The notes under the pieces: model-generated
Database searches by the model: none
The model's input: the letters and a program-made list of their open reading frames with translations, nothing else
Told to the model about the DNA's origin: nothing
Position numbers and translations under genes: made by a program
In this document: in pieces, positions 1 through 11,200 of the stretch
Layout of the letters: each line of letters starts with the position of its first letter
How positions within the stretch are numbered: the stretch's first letter is position 1
Origin: Rhexocercosporidium sp. MPI-PUGE-AT-0058
Taxonomy: Eukaryota; Ascomycota; Leotiomycetes; Helotiales
Reading direction: 5' to 3'
Assembly: GCA_020746875.1 (NCBI GenBank)
Contig: JAGTJL010000004.1
Location: forward strand, 62,001-126,000
DNA: 64,000 nt

Positions 1-1357
1 ACCAACGGTTCTGGTCTGATGGCTGTTCGTTTTTTCCTTGGTATCGGGGAAGCAACTGTTGTCCCTGCGTTCGCAATTCTGGTTGGATTGTTCTACAAAC
101 GAGAAGAACAGCCTCTGAGACAGTGTGCCTTCTTCATCGGCGATGGAATCGCTGGCATCACTGGAGGCTTGATTGCGTATGGCATCGCTCACATTGATGG
201 TAGACTGGCAACATGGCGAGTAGGTTTACCTAAGATGTGAAAAAATAATGGAGGAGCTGACAGAGTCCAGTGCTTATTTCTGATATATGGTGCTGCGACT
301 GTCTTCTTCGGTGTCATTCTCTTTTTCACCCTGCCTTCCGGGCCATCTACTGCATATTTTCTCACCGAAGATGAGCAAAAGATGGCTGTGAAGCGGGTGC
401 AGGGGAATGGAAGCAGGAAGACTGGGCAGTATAAAAAGAGTCAGGTCATTGAAGCTCTGAAAGATCCTCAGGCTTGGCTTCTCACTCTGAATACAGTCTG
501 CGTCAATATCGCCACTGGTGGTCTCTCTGGTGTAAGTCCTTCCAATTTTGACATGCCTCGATAGGGGAGACTGACGAGAGCATTCAGTTCGGAAATATCA
601 TCATCCAAGGCTTCGGGTTTGATCTTTTCGAGACTCTTCTTTTGCAAATCCCATTTGGCGTGTCCCAGATAGTGTTCGTGTCTATTGGGTAGGTTTATCA
701 TGCCAATCGACTAACTATCAACTATTGACGAAGATAGGGCATATCTTGGTTCCTTCGTTAAAAACGCGCGATTATTTGCAATGGTCTTCTTCATGGTTGT
801 CAGGTGAGACTGCTCTGTTTTACCTAGTAGTCATAGGTTGATCAATTCTGTACAGCATCACTGGAACCTTGATGATGTTTCTCATTCCAGCTCAACATCG
901 AGCTGCTCGGGTAGGAGGCGCATGCCTTGCTTCAGCGTTCTCGGCAAATCTACCGATGGCTACATCAATGGTGACATCGAATATCACAGGGTTCACCAAA
1001 AAGGCCACCGTGATGTCAATGGTCTTTGTTGCCTATTGCGTTGGTAGAATTGCTGGACCGCACTTCTTCTTAGATAGCGAGTCTCCTAGGTACCAGGTAA
1101 GCAATCTACCTGCACTCTGATGTTTTACTTGTGGCTGACTGGTTGGTCAACAGACCGGGATGAGAACTATTGTTTCGGTTTTTTCCATAGCGGCCGCCAT
1201 TGCCATCATCCTCAGAATTCATCTCATGATGGAGAATGCTCGAAGGGATAAGATGTCAGAGGTTTCTCCAGTGATGACAAGCAGAGGATCTGACGCAGCT
1301 GAAGACGACTTGGACATCACAGATCGGGAGGACATGTCCTTCAGATATCTCATGTGA
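1..1357 (+). CDS. MFS permease, Dal5/allantoate-type anion:cation symporter family, 5' end outside the window
   Basis: Membrane transporter of the major facilitator superfamily, 3' part only; the frame is open from base 1. I read six exons: 1-219, 271-531, 588-688, 738-803, 856-1096 and 1154-1357, joined by GT...AG introns of about 49-57 bases. The visible protein has the Dal5-like stretch MAVRFFLGIGEATVVPAFAI and several hydrophobic helices (IYGAATVFFGVILFFTLP, AITGGLIAYGIAH region), a typical central loop with FLTEDEQKMAV, and a charged cytosolic tail rich in Asp and Glu. Family members carry allantoate, ureidosuccinate, nicotinate, pantothenate or other organic anions; the substrate cannot be told from this fragment. 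It converges on the secreted-protein gene to its right. The family is fairly certain, the exact splice sites less so. Confidence 0.85.
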
Positions 1358-1625
1358 GGGGTGACCAAAAACGAGGAGGATTTTCGGCACATTCTCATTA
1401 TTTCATGGTTGGGCAATTAGGTAAGGTAAAGACTGGGAACTTCATGGAACTATGGGCATCGATATTAAAAGTGCAAGCGTGGTTTTGATGGAAGAGTTGG
1501 TCAAATATAAGCACGCTAGCCTCCTTCTTCTACCTCCTGCCACCAAACGCTCGCCACCTGACCAGAAATTCCCACAAGAAACAAATCAACTTTCATGTTT
1601 TCAGTCACTGTTTTAAGGAGACATT

Positions 1626-2889
1626 TTAGAAGAAAATTTGACGCTCGGAGTCCACGTTTACACCTATAGGAGCAGCTGAGTCCAGGTGTACTCTGCAGCT
1701 TCCCATCTGTTCATCGTCAACACACTGCTTATTTTTCGTCTCCCAGATGCAGTTGTTTGCTAGAGATCGAATGTCGCAAGGGACTTCTAGCAATGTCATT
1801 GGGACGCAAGACTGATCGTCAGCCGTTGTGAAGGTAGCTCCGAGCATCTCCGTGGGGCAAGTTGGGCCAACTCCATGATCTTTGCCACTAAGACAATACT
1901 TGCCACATGGCCATTTTGTGATGGTGAAGATCCCAGCTTGGGAGAAATGTGCTGTTTTGCTGATGTGGGACCCATCTTTGGCGTTGTTGAGCCATTGCTT
2001 GCTATGCTGACCGCTGTTTGCAGTGCCGTGAATATCCTTGATGTAGAATGGCTGGCCGGGATTGATGTCGGTGTTGGTTGAGCAATACTCGTTGGAGCAT
2101 AGTTTGAATTTTCCGAACTGTTGGGCTCGGCTCTCTTCTGAAGCAGTGTAGAAACCAGCAGAGTTGTACCCCAAACGAAGTCCGTTTTCGAGTGTGAAGG
2201 TATAGCATTTTCCTAGATCTGCGTGAGTTCGAGTCCATCTGAGCAGTCCCTCGGAATAATTTGACATACCAGATTGTACACCAGAAGAGCACTTCAACGT
2301 CTCGCAGACGCCAGCAGAAGTCTGATATGTGCCGGAAGGGCACATGCATTTTCCGTTGACCAGAATCTCATTCCCAGGGCAAGTAGTCACAGGCTTATAC
2401 ACACCAGTGCACTCATCATATGTCTGCCCAACTGGACAGCACCTGTATCCTGTGTCTTTGGATCCAAGAAGCTCATGGCCGGTGTTACAGCAATCAAATG
2501 CGGTGAATTCACTTCCCTGACTTGAGTTAGACATAAATTCTCGGCAGAGTCATAGAACAGCGCAAAAATTATAAGGTAAAGTAAGAAAAGAGGGGAAACT
2601 TTGATGTATAGAGACATACCAAAAGCTTTTGGCCAGGACGGCAGCAGGCAACCCAGTGCTTGTGGTCGGCGAATGTGAACTGCTTTGATTCATCGGTACA
2701 CTTGAATGCAATCTCAAAGTCGGATCCAGGATATGCTTTCAGCGGGATCTCTGTCGCAGTATCTGACACTCTTTGATCTGGTTCAAGTTCTGCGACCTGA
2801 ACATTCTCTCGAAGATCGGGACGAAAGGCACCTAGTGTTTGGCTGCCAAACAATGCAGAGGCAATGAATGCAAGGTTTAGTAGCTTCAT
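1626..2889 (-). CDS. Secreted cysteine-rich protein with CC-x-x-G repeats
   Basis: Probable extracellular protein of about 386 residues in two exons (2889-2620 and 2516-1626; intron GTATGT...TCAG). The start at 2889 gives a good signal peptide (MKLLNLAFIASALFGSQTLG); an in-frame start at 2910 adds seven residues and fits less well. After it come three short double-cysteine modules, VACCRPGQ, DCCNTGHE and RCCPVGQT, then a segment CPSGTYQTSAGVC typical of Cys-rich surface proteins. The C-terminal half has many more paired cysteines and aromatic residues but no enzyme motif that I know. The splice site lies inside the first CC module region, keeping the frame. Role unknown; a wall-associated or effector-like protein is possible. 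It is convergent with the MFS gene and has no clear partner. Confidence 0.75.
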
Positions 2890-4533
2890 TGTGTTGAAGA
2901 GATATCTCAAAGCAAGTCAAGTTGAGATTCAAAGTCAAAGTCAAGTTGCGGATGAAGTGACAAGCACATTGGGTGCGAAGCCCCTCATACCGCTTTATGC
3001 CAGGACAGGATCAACTTCGACTAGGGAAGATGGGAACTGCGCCACCAAGAATAGTCCAGAGATCTACCTCAGCTTGCATGTGACCGAACTCACTTCATGC
3101 TCTTTATTGTACAGCTGCAGCAGTTAAAGCAGCTCCGATGTCTCATGCATTCATCAATAAAATGATATCGAAGCCGAGATCTAGCTTCCCTGCCAAGCAA
3201 CTTCGGTAACTCCTTTCGAAGAGATCTTCATACCTGAACCTTAAGTTCTGAGTCCCAATTTTCACAACAGAAGCAAGGTCCACCAATAGGAAGGGCAAGG
3301 CAAGACTTAAACAAGGATTTTGAATTGTTGCATGCTTACGATAGTGAGCGCCTAAAGATGGTTGCAGAAAGCTAGCTTTTGCGATTCTAGCGTTGCTCGA
3401 GGGAAGAGTTTTGACAGGACCTCTGATTCGTGGCCGATATCTGAAGACCATTCTCACTATTGGAAGTTTCAGTACGCTGGGGCTCTCGGGCCGTGATTGT
3501 CCTTGCATCAGGAACATCGCCAATCCCGATAGATACATTTTGTGCTGTATAGTGCACATACGAGCATTACCCATGCCGTCACAGCCGTGATTCTGTCGTA
3601 CCTTGGATTTGCAAAGTTTCTGTCACCACTCCACACATTCTGCCTCGTCATTTTGATATTGCCAAGTATTTTCTTTGACTCGGCGTTGCACTAAAGACGG
3701 CTCGGGCAATTCATGCGGGTACGCTAGTAACAGGGGTGTCTTCCAGGAGGGCGATCGTTACCAAGTGGGAATCGGGAACGTTCTTCGTGGCTGGCTGGTT
3801 GGAAACTTAGGCAGTTGAACAGAGCCCGGTGAACGAATCGTCTGCTGTATTGGCTTCTCTCCGTTGACTTTCGCCTAACAGGACTGAAAATGAACAACCC
3901 CGCATTGCTTCCATTTCCCGCAATTCCCAACCCCTCCTTTTCATTCTCGCTTAGCTATCGTATCGCACCACGACCTTTTGACAACAAGCCGAGAACCGCG
4001 TCAGCCCTTATGCAACAATTACAACCGGCATCATGTCATTTGATAATGGCTGGCGCTTCAAGTGGGTACGGTGAGCTATGACCGGCACGATCCGAGCAGT
4101 CCAATCAAACCTGGTCATGCAAATAGAGTTATCACATGCATTTCATCGCGCTTCAGTTTACGGAGACCAATCATTTACCGTTGAATTGTACCTTGCGAGA
4201 TGCAAGTGTTGTTGTCTCCGACATTTCAGCCTGCTCCAACCCTGAAAGATGCTCATCAGACAAGGGGTGTGATGGGACTAGCTGAATCCACAACGAAGGT
4301 ATAAGAATATCCGGAAAACGGGTGGGAATAAGAATCTGGGGGTCTGAGGATAATGCTCCACAGGTCAGCAGCACAGGCCGATTGAGGTGATACAGCCACT
4401 AAAAATCACTTGGTATTCATCATTGAGGTAAACGGTAGATAGAAGAGTATCGTTTTGTAGAATTTCCTTCTGATCGAAGGAACGAAACAAGAACCAAACA
4501 ACCAACAATCAGGGGGAAAATCAGATCCTCGCA
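2890..4533. other. Intergenic, no supported gene
   Basis: Only short, unconvincing frames occur here. The longest is a minus-strand frame at 3143-3574 (143 codons) with no signal peptide, domain or plausible splice partners, so I did not call it. The last part should hold the promoter and 5' leader of the lectin gene. Confidence 0.5.
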
Positions 4534-5794
4534 ATGTCTACCATTCCAGTTGTCAAGTCTGTGCTCCCCAAAACATTCATTGCTGGTTGTCAGTTCAACA
4601 ACGGAAGAAGCTACGTAAGTCAAGAGGTCATCAGCGACACGACTTTGTCATTGACGAACATGTAATACAGCGAGTCTTCTACCAGACACCAGACGGAGGA
4701 ATCCACGCTTTTACGACCGATAACTACGGAGCTAGATGGAATGGTGGAAATGGGTATCAAATGGTCCCCGCAGGAAGAGCAAAGCTCGAAACTCCGATGG
4801 CTACTGTGATGTTTACATGGAACAAAGTATGGCTTTCTACCAGGGCTTCCAGCGATCTTATATTAGCAGCTCTATACATTTCACTAACATATCTATTCAG
4901 CAAGCATGCTCTCGTACTTTCTACATTGGAACGAACAATGAAGTTCGAGTGTTTGGTGTCACTGGTGGAAGGCTAAATGACGGGCGTCTCAATGGCGGCA
5001 GCTTTCTGGCCGCTGGACACAGTCGCATAGGCGCCGTCGCCTGGGTAGATGGAAATACCCCTCACATCAGGTATGTTTCTTGGGAGAACAGAAGTAAAGA
5101 CTTATATGAGATCACACGTAACTAATGATTGTGGTACTAGAATCTACTTCCAAGCTCCGGACAATCACATTCAGGAGATATGCTTCGACGGAAACTCCGG
5201 AGAGCAGTATAACAATGGACACTCTTTTCCCACTCCTCTCAAAGGAACAGCACTTGCCTTCGTCTACCAGCCGCGCTCAGCCCGGGATCCAGGAGCAAAG
5301 GGAGTCATCATTCGTGGATACTACCAGCACACTGATCTTCGCATCATGGAGATCGTATGGGATGGGAAATGGCATCCAGGTGAGAAAATTTTCCTAGTGG
5401 GATTGTGCTTGATGATAACTGATCAATAGGCTCCTTCATCAACGGGGATACTCCAGTGGAGAGTCAAACTCACATAACTGCTTCTATCAGCAGTGGCAAA
5501 GCAATCGGACAAGTTTGCGTCTACTGGACAAATAGCTGTGGCGGCTTTCATTCCGTCACTGAGTGCATTGCTCGCGATGGAATTTGGCAGACGCCAAAGT
5601 TGATTTCGGTTTGCTGCTCCTCTAGTAGCTCAAGGCTTCTATCCTGTGCACACATTCCCGAAGGGTCTACTCAAACCTGTGTTCGACTCTTTTTCATGGG
5701 CTGCAATGGATTGATCAATGATGCCAGGCGCGAAAATGGTCACTGGGGCTGGGGAGGGAAGTCGGGTGGGCAATGCCAATGGCTACCGTTCTAG
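4534..5794 (+). CDS. Fungal fucose-specific lectin (AAL-type beta-propeller)
   Basis: Carbohydrate-binding protein of about 336 residues; the Aleuria aurantia lectin family (about 312 residues) folds as a six-bladed propeller that binds L-fucose. Five exons: 4534-4614, 4671-4826, 4901-5070, 5141-5379 and 5430-5794, all with GT...AG introns and consistent phases. The repeated blade signature is visible: RVFYQTPDGGIHAF, TPHIRIYFQAPDNHIQEICFD, GVIIRGYYQHTDLRIMEIVWDG trimmed to their cores, each followed by a W or G-rich turn. There is no signal peptide, as is usual for this family, so it is probably cytosolic or leaves the cell by a nonclassical route. The last blades contain extra cysteines (SVCCSSSSS). 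Roles proposed for the family include recognition of host glycans and defence against grazers; the role here is unknown. Confidence 0.85.
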
Positions 5795-5906
5795 GTGTTC
5801 ATGAGGCGGTGAATTTTTTTTTTTTTTTGCAAAATCGTATCAATTCATTTGTCAGGAGATATCGACTAGGAGATGGCTTTAGAACAAGAATGAATCATAA
5901 GTATTT

Positions 5907-7488
5907 CTATGTTTGTGCAGACCCCTTTGAAATTGCATCACTGAGTATCTCCGAAACACTCATTTGGCTCTCTTTAAGCGATTTACCAAACTTGGACGGT
6001 ATAACTCTGTCTAGACCGAGAATAGGTTTTGAGAGGCCAGAGAAACTACTGGCTTCGGCTTTCTGCGTCTGCTCCTTAGCGCTCCAGGCAAAGGAAACCC
6101 GCAATGGACTGATATGAGGATTGTCACCACCAGTCTGGGGCAACTGGTCATCTTTCAGGACTCCAGCGCGATGCAAGCTATACACGCTTGGGTGAATCTC
6201 TGCCCCATGTGGGATATCTCGTGGAGCTCCTAGATTGGGAGGCCAATGTCGCGGTACCCATCTTCCCTTCTCCAGCTCAAGTCGATTGAAAATTGGCAAG
6301 ATTTCTAGAAATTATGAGAAGTGCTTGAAAGTCCAATAGAGTTTGACATACCTAGGATCCACCAGAACAATACTCCAAGCCATGCAGTGCCCTTTCCGAA
6401 AGCAAGCATATCATGTGGCTCCAGCGTCCGATTATCGTCCCTGGGCCCAATTTGCGTTGCAAAAGCTTGCTCAATCTTAGGTCTTGGAATGCTATCGGCC
6501 TTTCGAATGGTGGTGTACCGTAAAGAAATTTTTTGAGGTGTGTGAGGAAGCTTCTGTAGCTCTTCTACCATCCATAGAAGTGGGGTGTCCGATAGCAAAT
6601 ATTTCTGATTTCCTTGCAAATCCCAGCCACCGCCAACATCTGCATGATTTCCAGCAAACCACATCTCCACCGTATCATTGGATAAATCTTTATTATCCAT
6701 CCTGAACAGAGCAGGTTTGAATTTCAGCCGTCTCTCGTGTATAGACACGGCATGTCGAACATGATCCGCAGATGATCTGGGAATGTATGTAAAAGACTTT
6801 TGTGACAACGGGACTTCAAATTGGCCCACGCTGTTGACGCAGTCAAAAAGCCCCAGAAAATGGATTCTGACATTCTGGCGGCAGAATGTCTGCTTGAATC
6901 TGACCATGAACTGTTCCTGCTCCTGTGTTTTCTCTGACTTACTGCTGTCCCCTCGTGACTGCTGGAATTCAGAAAAGGTTTCCCATGCAAACTGTATCAT
7001 TTCCTCATTGCCCTGTGACAATAATCCAATTGTGTGGACCATTTCAGAAAGGAAACGCGCTGTGTAAGCTCCTCTGGAGAAACCAAAAATATAAATGGCA
7101 TCGCGGGCTTGGTAGTAGCGCATGAGGAATCGATATCCAGCGACTACGTGATCCACAAACGAAGTGCCCACAGCCTGATCTACAGCAGCTGATATGTTCG
7201 ACTTCAATCCTGCGAAGTAACTTTGCGGTTTCGAGTGATCTCCCTCAGAATATGTTCCAATCCCCGCTGGATCATGTATCAGTACTCATTGGTGGGAACT
7301 AAACGCCAATTGAAGGTGGTTCACTCACGCTGATAGTAATGGAATTGATTGGGATCGCTGCGATCCATCATCTGGAAGAGTTTCACGATGTTTGTGTCGG
7401 ATTCATTCCCTTGAAACTTGTTTCCTGTCCCATCAAAACACAACACCAGTCTTCTGTGTTCAGAATTTGAACTATTCGAAGTCTGCAT
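5907..7488 (-). CDS. DUF2235 alpha/beta hydrolase (Tle1-like lipase/phospholipase fold)
   Basis: Predicted serine hydrolase of about 490 residues in three exons (7488-7329, 7266-6352, 6304-5907). The first exon encodes the start [20 protein letters not shown] with the family motif FDGTGN at residues 18-23, and splicing creates YYQPGIGTY, a second hallmark. The nucleophile elbow is [10 protein letters not shown] with Ser117. Later come LFDCVNSVG and [13 protein letters not shown], which supply the likely acidic and histidine residues. Bacterial relatives (Tle1) are phospholipases; fungal members are mostly uncharacterised. The C-terminal exon is not part of the core fold. It is divergent from the PPO oxygenase gene, 757 bases away, which suggests shared control. 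Family certain; substrate (a phospholipid or other ester) inferred. Confidence 0.88.
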
Positions 7489-8245
7489 TTTGGAACGCTG
7501 GGATAAATACAGTCCTGACCAAACGCAACGACCAACTTCTAGAATTCCTTCACAGGTGCAAAAAAGCTCGACTCTCTGCCTTCGTCCGTTTGCATCGTGG
7601 AGTGTATCTAGTCAATCTATGGTTAGAAATATCATGCTTGCATGCAGGATCTTCGATCAGATCGGTAGACGGAACGACTTGCCAAACTGATTCGCATAAA
7701 ATTACCAAAGAGGATCTTTCAGCTCACCTCTCGTAAACACAACCGCTCAACAACACGGGACAGAGGGTGATTTTCGCACAGGTGCCCAGTTGCAGCCCAC
7801 GCAATGCAATGCAGCCCGCACAGCTGAGAGATGATACCTCTAGCTGTCGATCTCGCGGATCCTGACGCATTATTAAAAGTCCGGAGTTCCGCTAAGGCGG
7901 CGAGGAGCTGGCCTGAGACATGCATGCGGTGTTGACCGAATCAGGGGGTTCTCGGTAAACATCCAGTAAGCTTCAGAACACAAGTCACATCAGGGAAACG
8001 GTATCGGAGGCATTGAGTGCTGCACCCCATAGTTGTGGATATCATTGTTCTATGAAACTAGGTGCTGCAAGAACGCGAGAGTCACTCTTTTCGGGGAAAG
8101 ATGGACGAGTCCCCATTGAGAGTGCAGCATTTCTAACTGTCTCCCCGCAAGTACAGAAAAGGCTTCCTGTCACGAGAATCAAGTTACCCTTACTTGTATT
8201 CATATACTGTCAAAAGTGTTCCTTTGAAAACATCAATTCACCGTC
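7489..8245. promoter_or_regulatory. Divergent intergenic region between the DUF2235 hydrolase and the PPO oxygenase
   Basis: This 757-base stretch separates two start codons on opposite strands and so should carry both promoters. Short frames are present on both strands but none has a domain or good splice signals. I could not pick out a specific operator. Confidence 0.55.
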
Positions 8246-11200
8246 ATGGCAAGCTTCTGGGGTGTATTGGGCAATGTTGCCTTGCTTTCATGCTTGGTCC
8301 CGATCATCCTTTATTTCGAACACGGCCGTATTCCACTTCCAAGTCTCAATGACGTCTATAGTTTTGTCTTCTCAACTCTTCCGCGTAGGATCTACTGGAT
8401 TTTCAAATGGATTGTTTTCGACATACTTCATAGAACATGGTACCTCCCTTCTTTATTTTCGAAGGTAGCAATGGACTGTAAGCTCGGGCTTTGCGGCTGG
8501 CAGATGTACCTGAACTATCTATTTTACGAACTCCGGCTTTCTACAAGAATCCATACGAGTTTACTTCTCGCATTTGCAACATTTGCTTTTTACACTGGCA
8601 TAGCGGTAGCAGTATGGTCATGGTGGATTCAAGAAGGGGCATATTCTGGTTTCAAATCTGCGGCAAGCTCTTTCTGCGTCAATTTGGTCCGTTACATCCC
8701 CGAGCGACTGGGGATAATACCCCAGAAAAATGCACTCGAGGAGAAATACGACGTCGATGGTGCATATGGAGATCCCAAAGCTCTCACAACTGGGCTACTC
8801 CAAGATCTTAAGCATGTCGGCATTCGTGGTGGCCGGAAACAACTCTTCACGTTGCTCCAGGTGGCAATGCAGAAGGGAAAGCCAGTTGATGACAGACTCA
8901 TGACAGTAAGTAGATGTCGAGATCATTCATACTCAAACTAACTTGTACATAGATGGAAAAGCTGATTGCTATTACGGCTTCGCTGTCACCAAATTCAAAG
9001 TCTAGGAAGCGACTGACACACACGATTGTTCGCACTTTGTGGGATAGTCTCGATCACCCCCCACGAAGCTATCTGGGAGAAAAATTTCAATATAGAATGG
9101 CTGATGGAAGCTACAACGTAAGATACACCTAATTGGATCTGTTTGAATTGTTGAGACATGAATGCCATTCTAATTCTGCCTCTCAGAACGTTCTCGTGCC
9201 TCATCTTGGCCAGGCTGGGACACCATATGCAAGGACATCCAGAGCAACTAAGAGGCTTCATGGAGTTAGACCTGATCCTGGCTTACTCTTCGATTGTGGG
9301 TGTTTTTTGCATTTTCGGATTCTAGATTTCAAAAGCTAACCACGATGGCTAGTGCTTATGAGTCGAGACGAGAAGTCTTTCAAAGAAAACCCGGCTGGCA
9401 TTTCCTCGGTCCTTTTCTATCATGCAACAATTATCGTCCATGGTAAGTATCCATACTACTCCACCAATAGATGCCTCCTGACAGCTTGAAGATATTTTCA
9501 GAACTAATAGGAAAGATGCGAATGTCTCAGACACATCTTCCTATCTTGACCTCGCTCCACTCTACGGTTCCTCTCTGGAAGACCAATTGAAAGTGAGGAC
9601 CATGTCATGCGGTCTCCTGAAACCAGATACATTCCACGAGAAACGACTTTTGGCTCAGCCCCCGGGTATAAATGTGATGCTGATCATGTATAATCGCTTC
9701 CACAATTACGTGGCTGATGTGCTCCTCAAAATCAATGAAAACAACCGGTTCACGCTACCCCATACAAGAACAGAGAAAGAGAAGCAAGAAGCATTAGCGA
9801 AGCAGGATAATGATCTTTTCCAAACTGCACGACTGTAAGTTATTTACAGTTCCAAGGAAACAAGAAGAGTTGCTGACTTGGCAGAATTGTCGGAGGCTTG
9901 TATATAAATATTTGCTTACACGACTACCTCCGGGGACTCACCAACACGCACCACTCCGACAGTACGTGGACGCTTGATCCGCGAGTGGAGATAACTAAGC
10001 AATACGATGGTGAAGATCTGGAGCGAGGGTGCGGTAATCAGGTCTCTGCCGAATTCAATCTGCTATACCGATTCCATTCCATTATCTCCAAGCGAGACGA
10101 GAAATGGCTCGAAAAGTTCTTGAATTCAATCCTCCCAGACAAAACGAAACACATTTCCGAGCTATCTCCTACGGAGTTCTTCCAAGCGTTTTTGAAGTAC
10201 GAAGCGAGTATCGATCCAGACCCAAGCAAGCGGGAGTTTGATGGACTGAAGCGGGGTGCAGATGGCAGGTTCCAGGATGAGGATCTTGTCAACATTATGA
10301 CAAGTGCCATGGAAGATCCTGCGGGTCTATTCGGATCCAAGATGGTACCGAAAGCACTTCGCGTTGTTGAGATTCTCGGCATCTTGCAAGCTCGCAAATG
10401 GGGAATGGCGTCCTTGAACGAGTTCCGTCACTTCTTCGGCTTGAAAAAACATGAGACGATGGAAGACATCAACCCAGACCCAGAGATCTCAGCACTATTG
10501 AGGAATCTGTATGATCATCCGGATATGGTGGAGCTGTATCCAGGGCTCTTCGTCGAGGATGCCAAGCCCCGTCTGGATCCTGGATGTGGTGGATGTCCAC
10601 CATACACCGTTGGCCGAGCGGTGTTTTCCGATGCTGTTGTTCTCGTTCGTTCGGATAGATTCTACACGATTGATTACACTGCTGCTAACCTCACTAACTG
10701 GGGCATGCAAGAAGTTCAGCAAAACTACAAAGTCCTTGGGGGATCAATGTTCTACCGTCTTTTTCAGCGATCTTTCCCTGGCTGGTATCCATACAACAGT
10801 CTGCATATCATGCAACCAATGTTCACTTGGAACATGAATAAACAAATTGCAGAAGAGATCGGTACGATCAAGCTGTACTCCCTGAAAGGTCCCAAGAAGC
10901 CAGCTGCTCCTATCATTCTCACGAAACACTCGACAGTCATCCAAGTTCTGAAAGACCAAACGTCGTTCAGGGTGCCGTGGCTACCGGCTCTCAATGATCT
11001 GTTCCCAGGAAAGACTGATTACTCCTCGTTCATGCTAAGTGGTGATGGGCCTGAAAATGCCAAACAACGTACTCTATTGCAGTCGATTGTGTATGGACCT
11101 GATGAATTCACCAAACTTGTGTCAGAGTTTGTGACAGCTACCGCTAAGAAAGGCTTGGAGCTGGAGGGTTTCAAGCTGAATGCCGAGAATCTGTGCCAGG

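Noticed and set aside
3143..3574. 143-codon minus-strand frame
   Set aside because: No signal peptide, domain or partner exons; composition looks non-coding.
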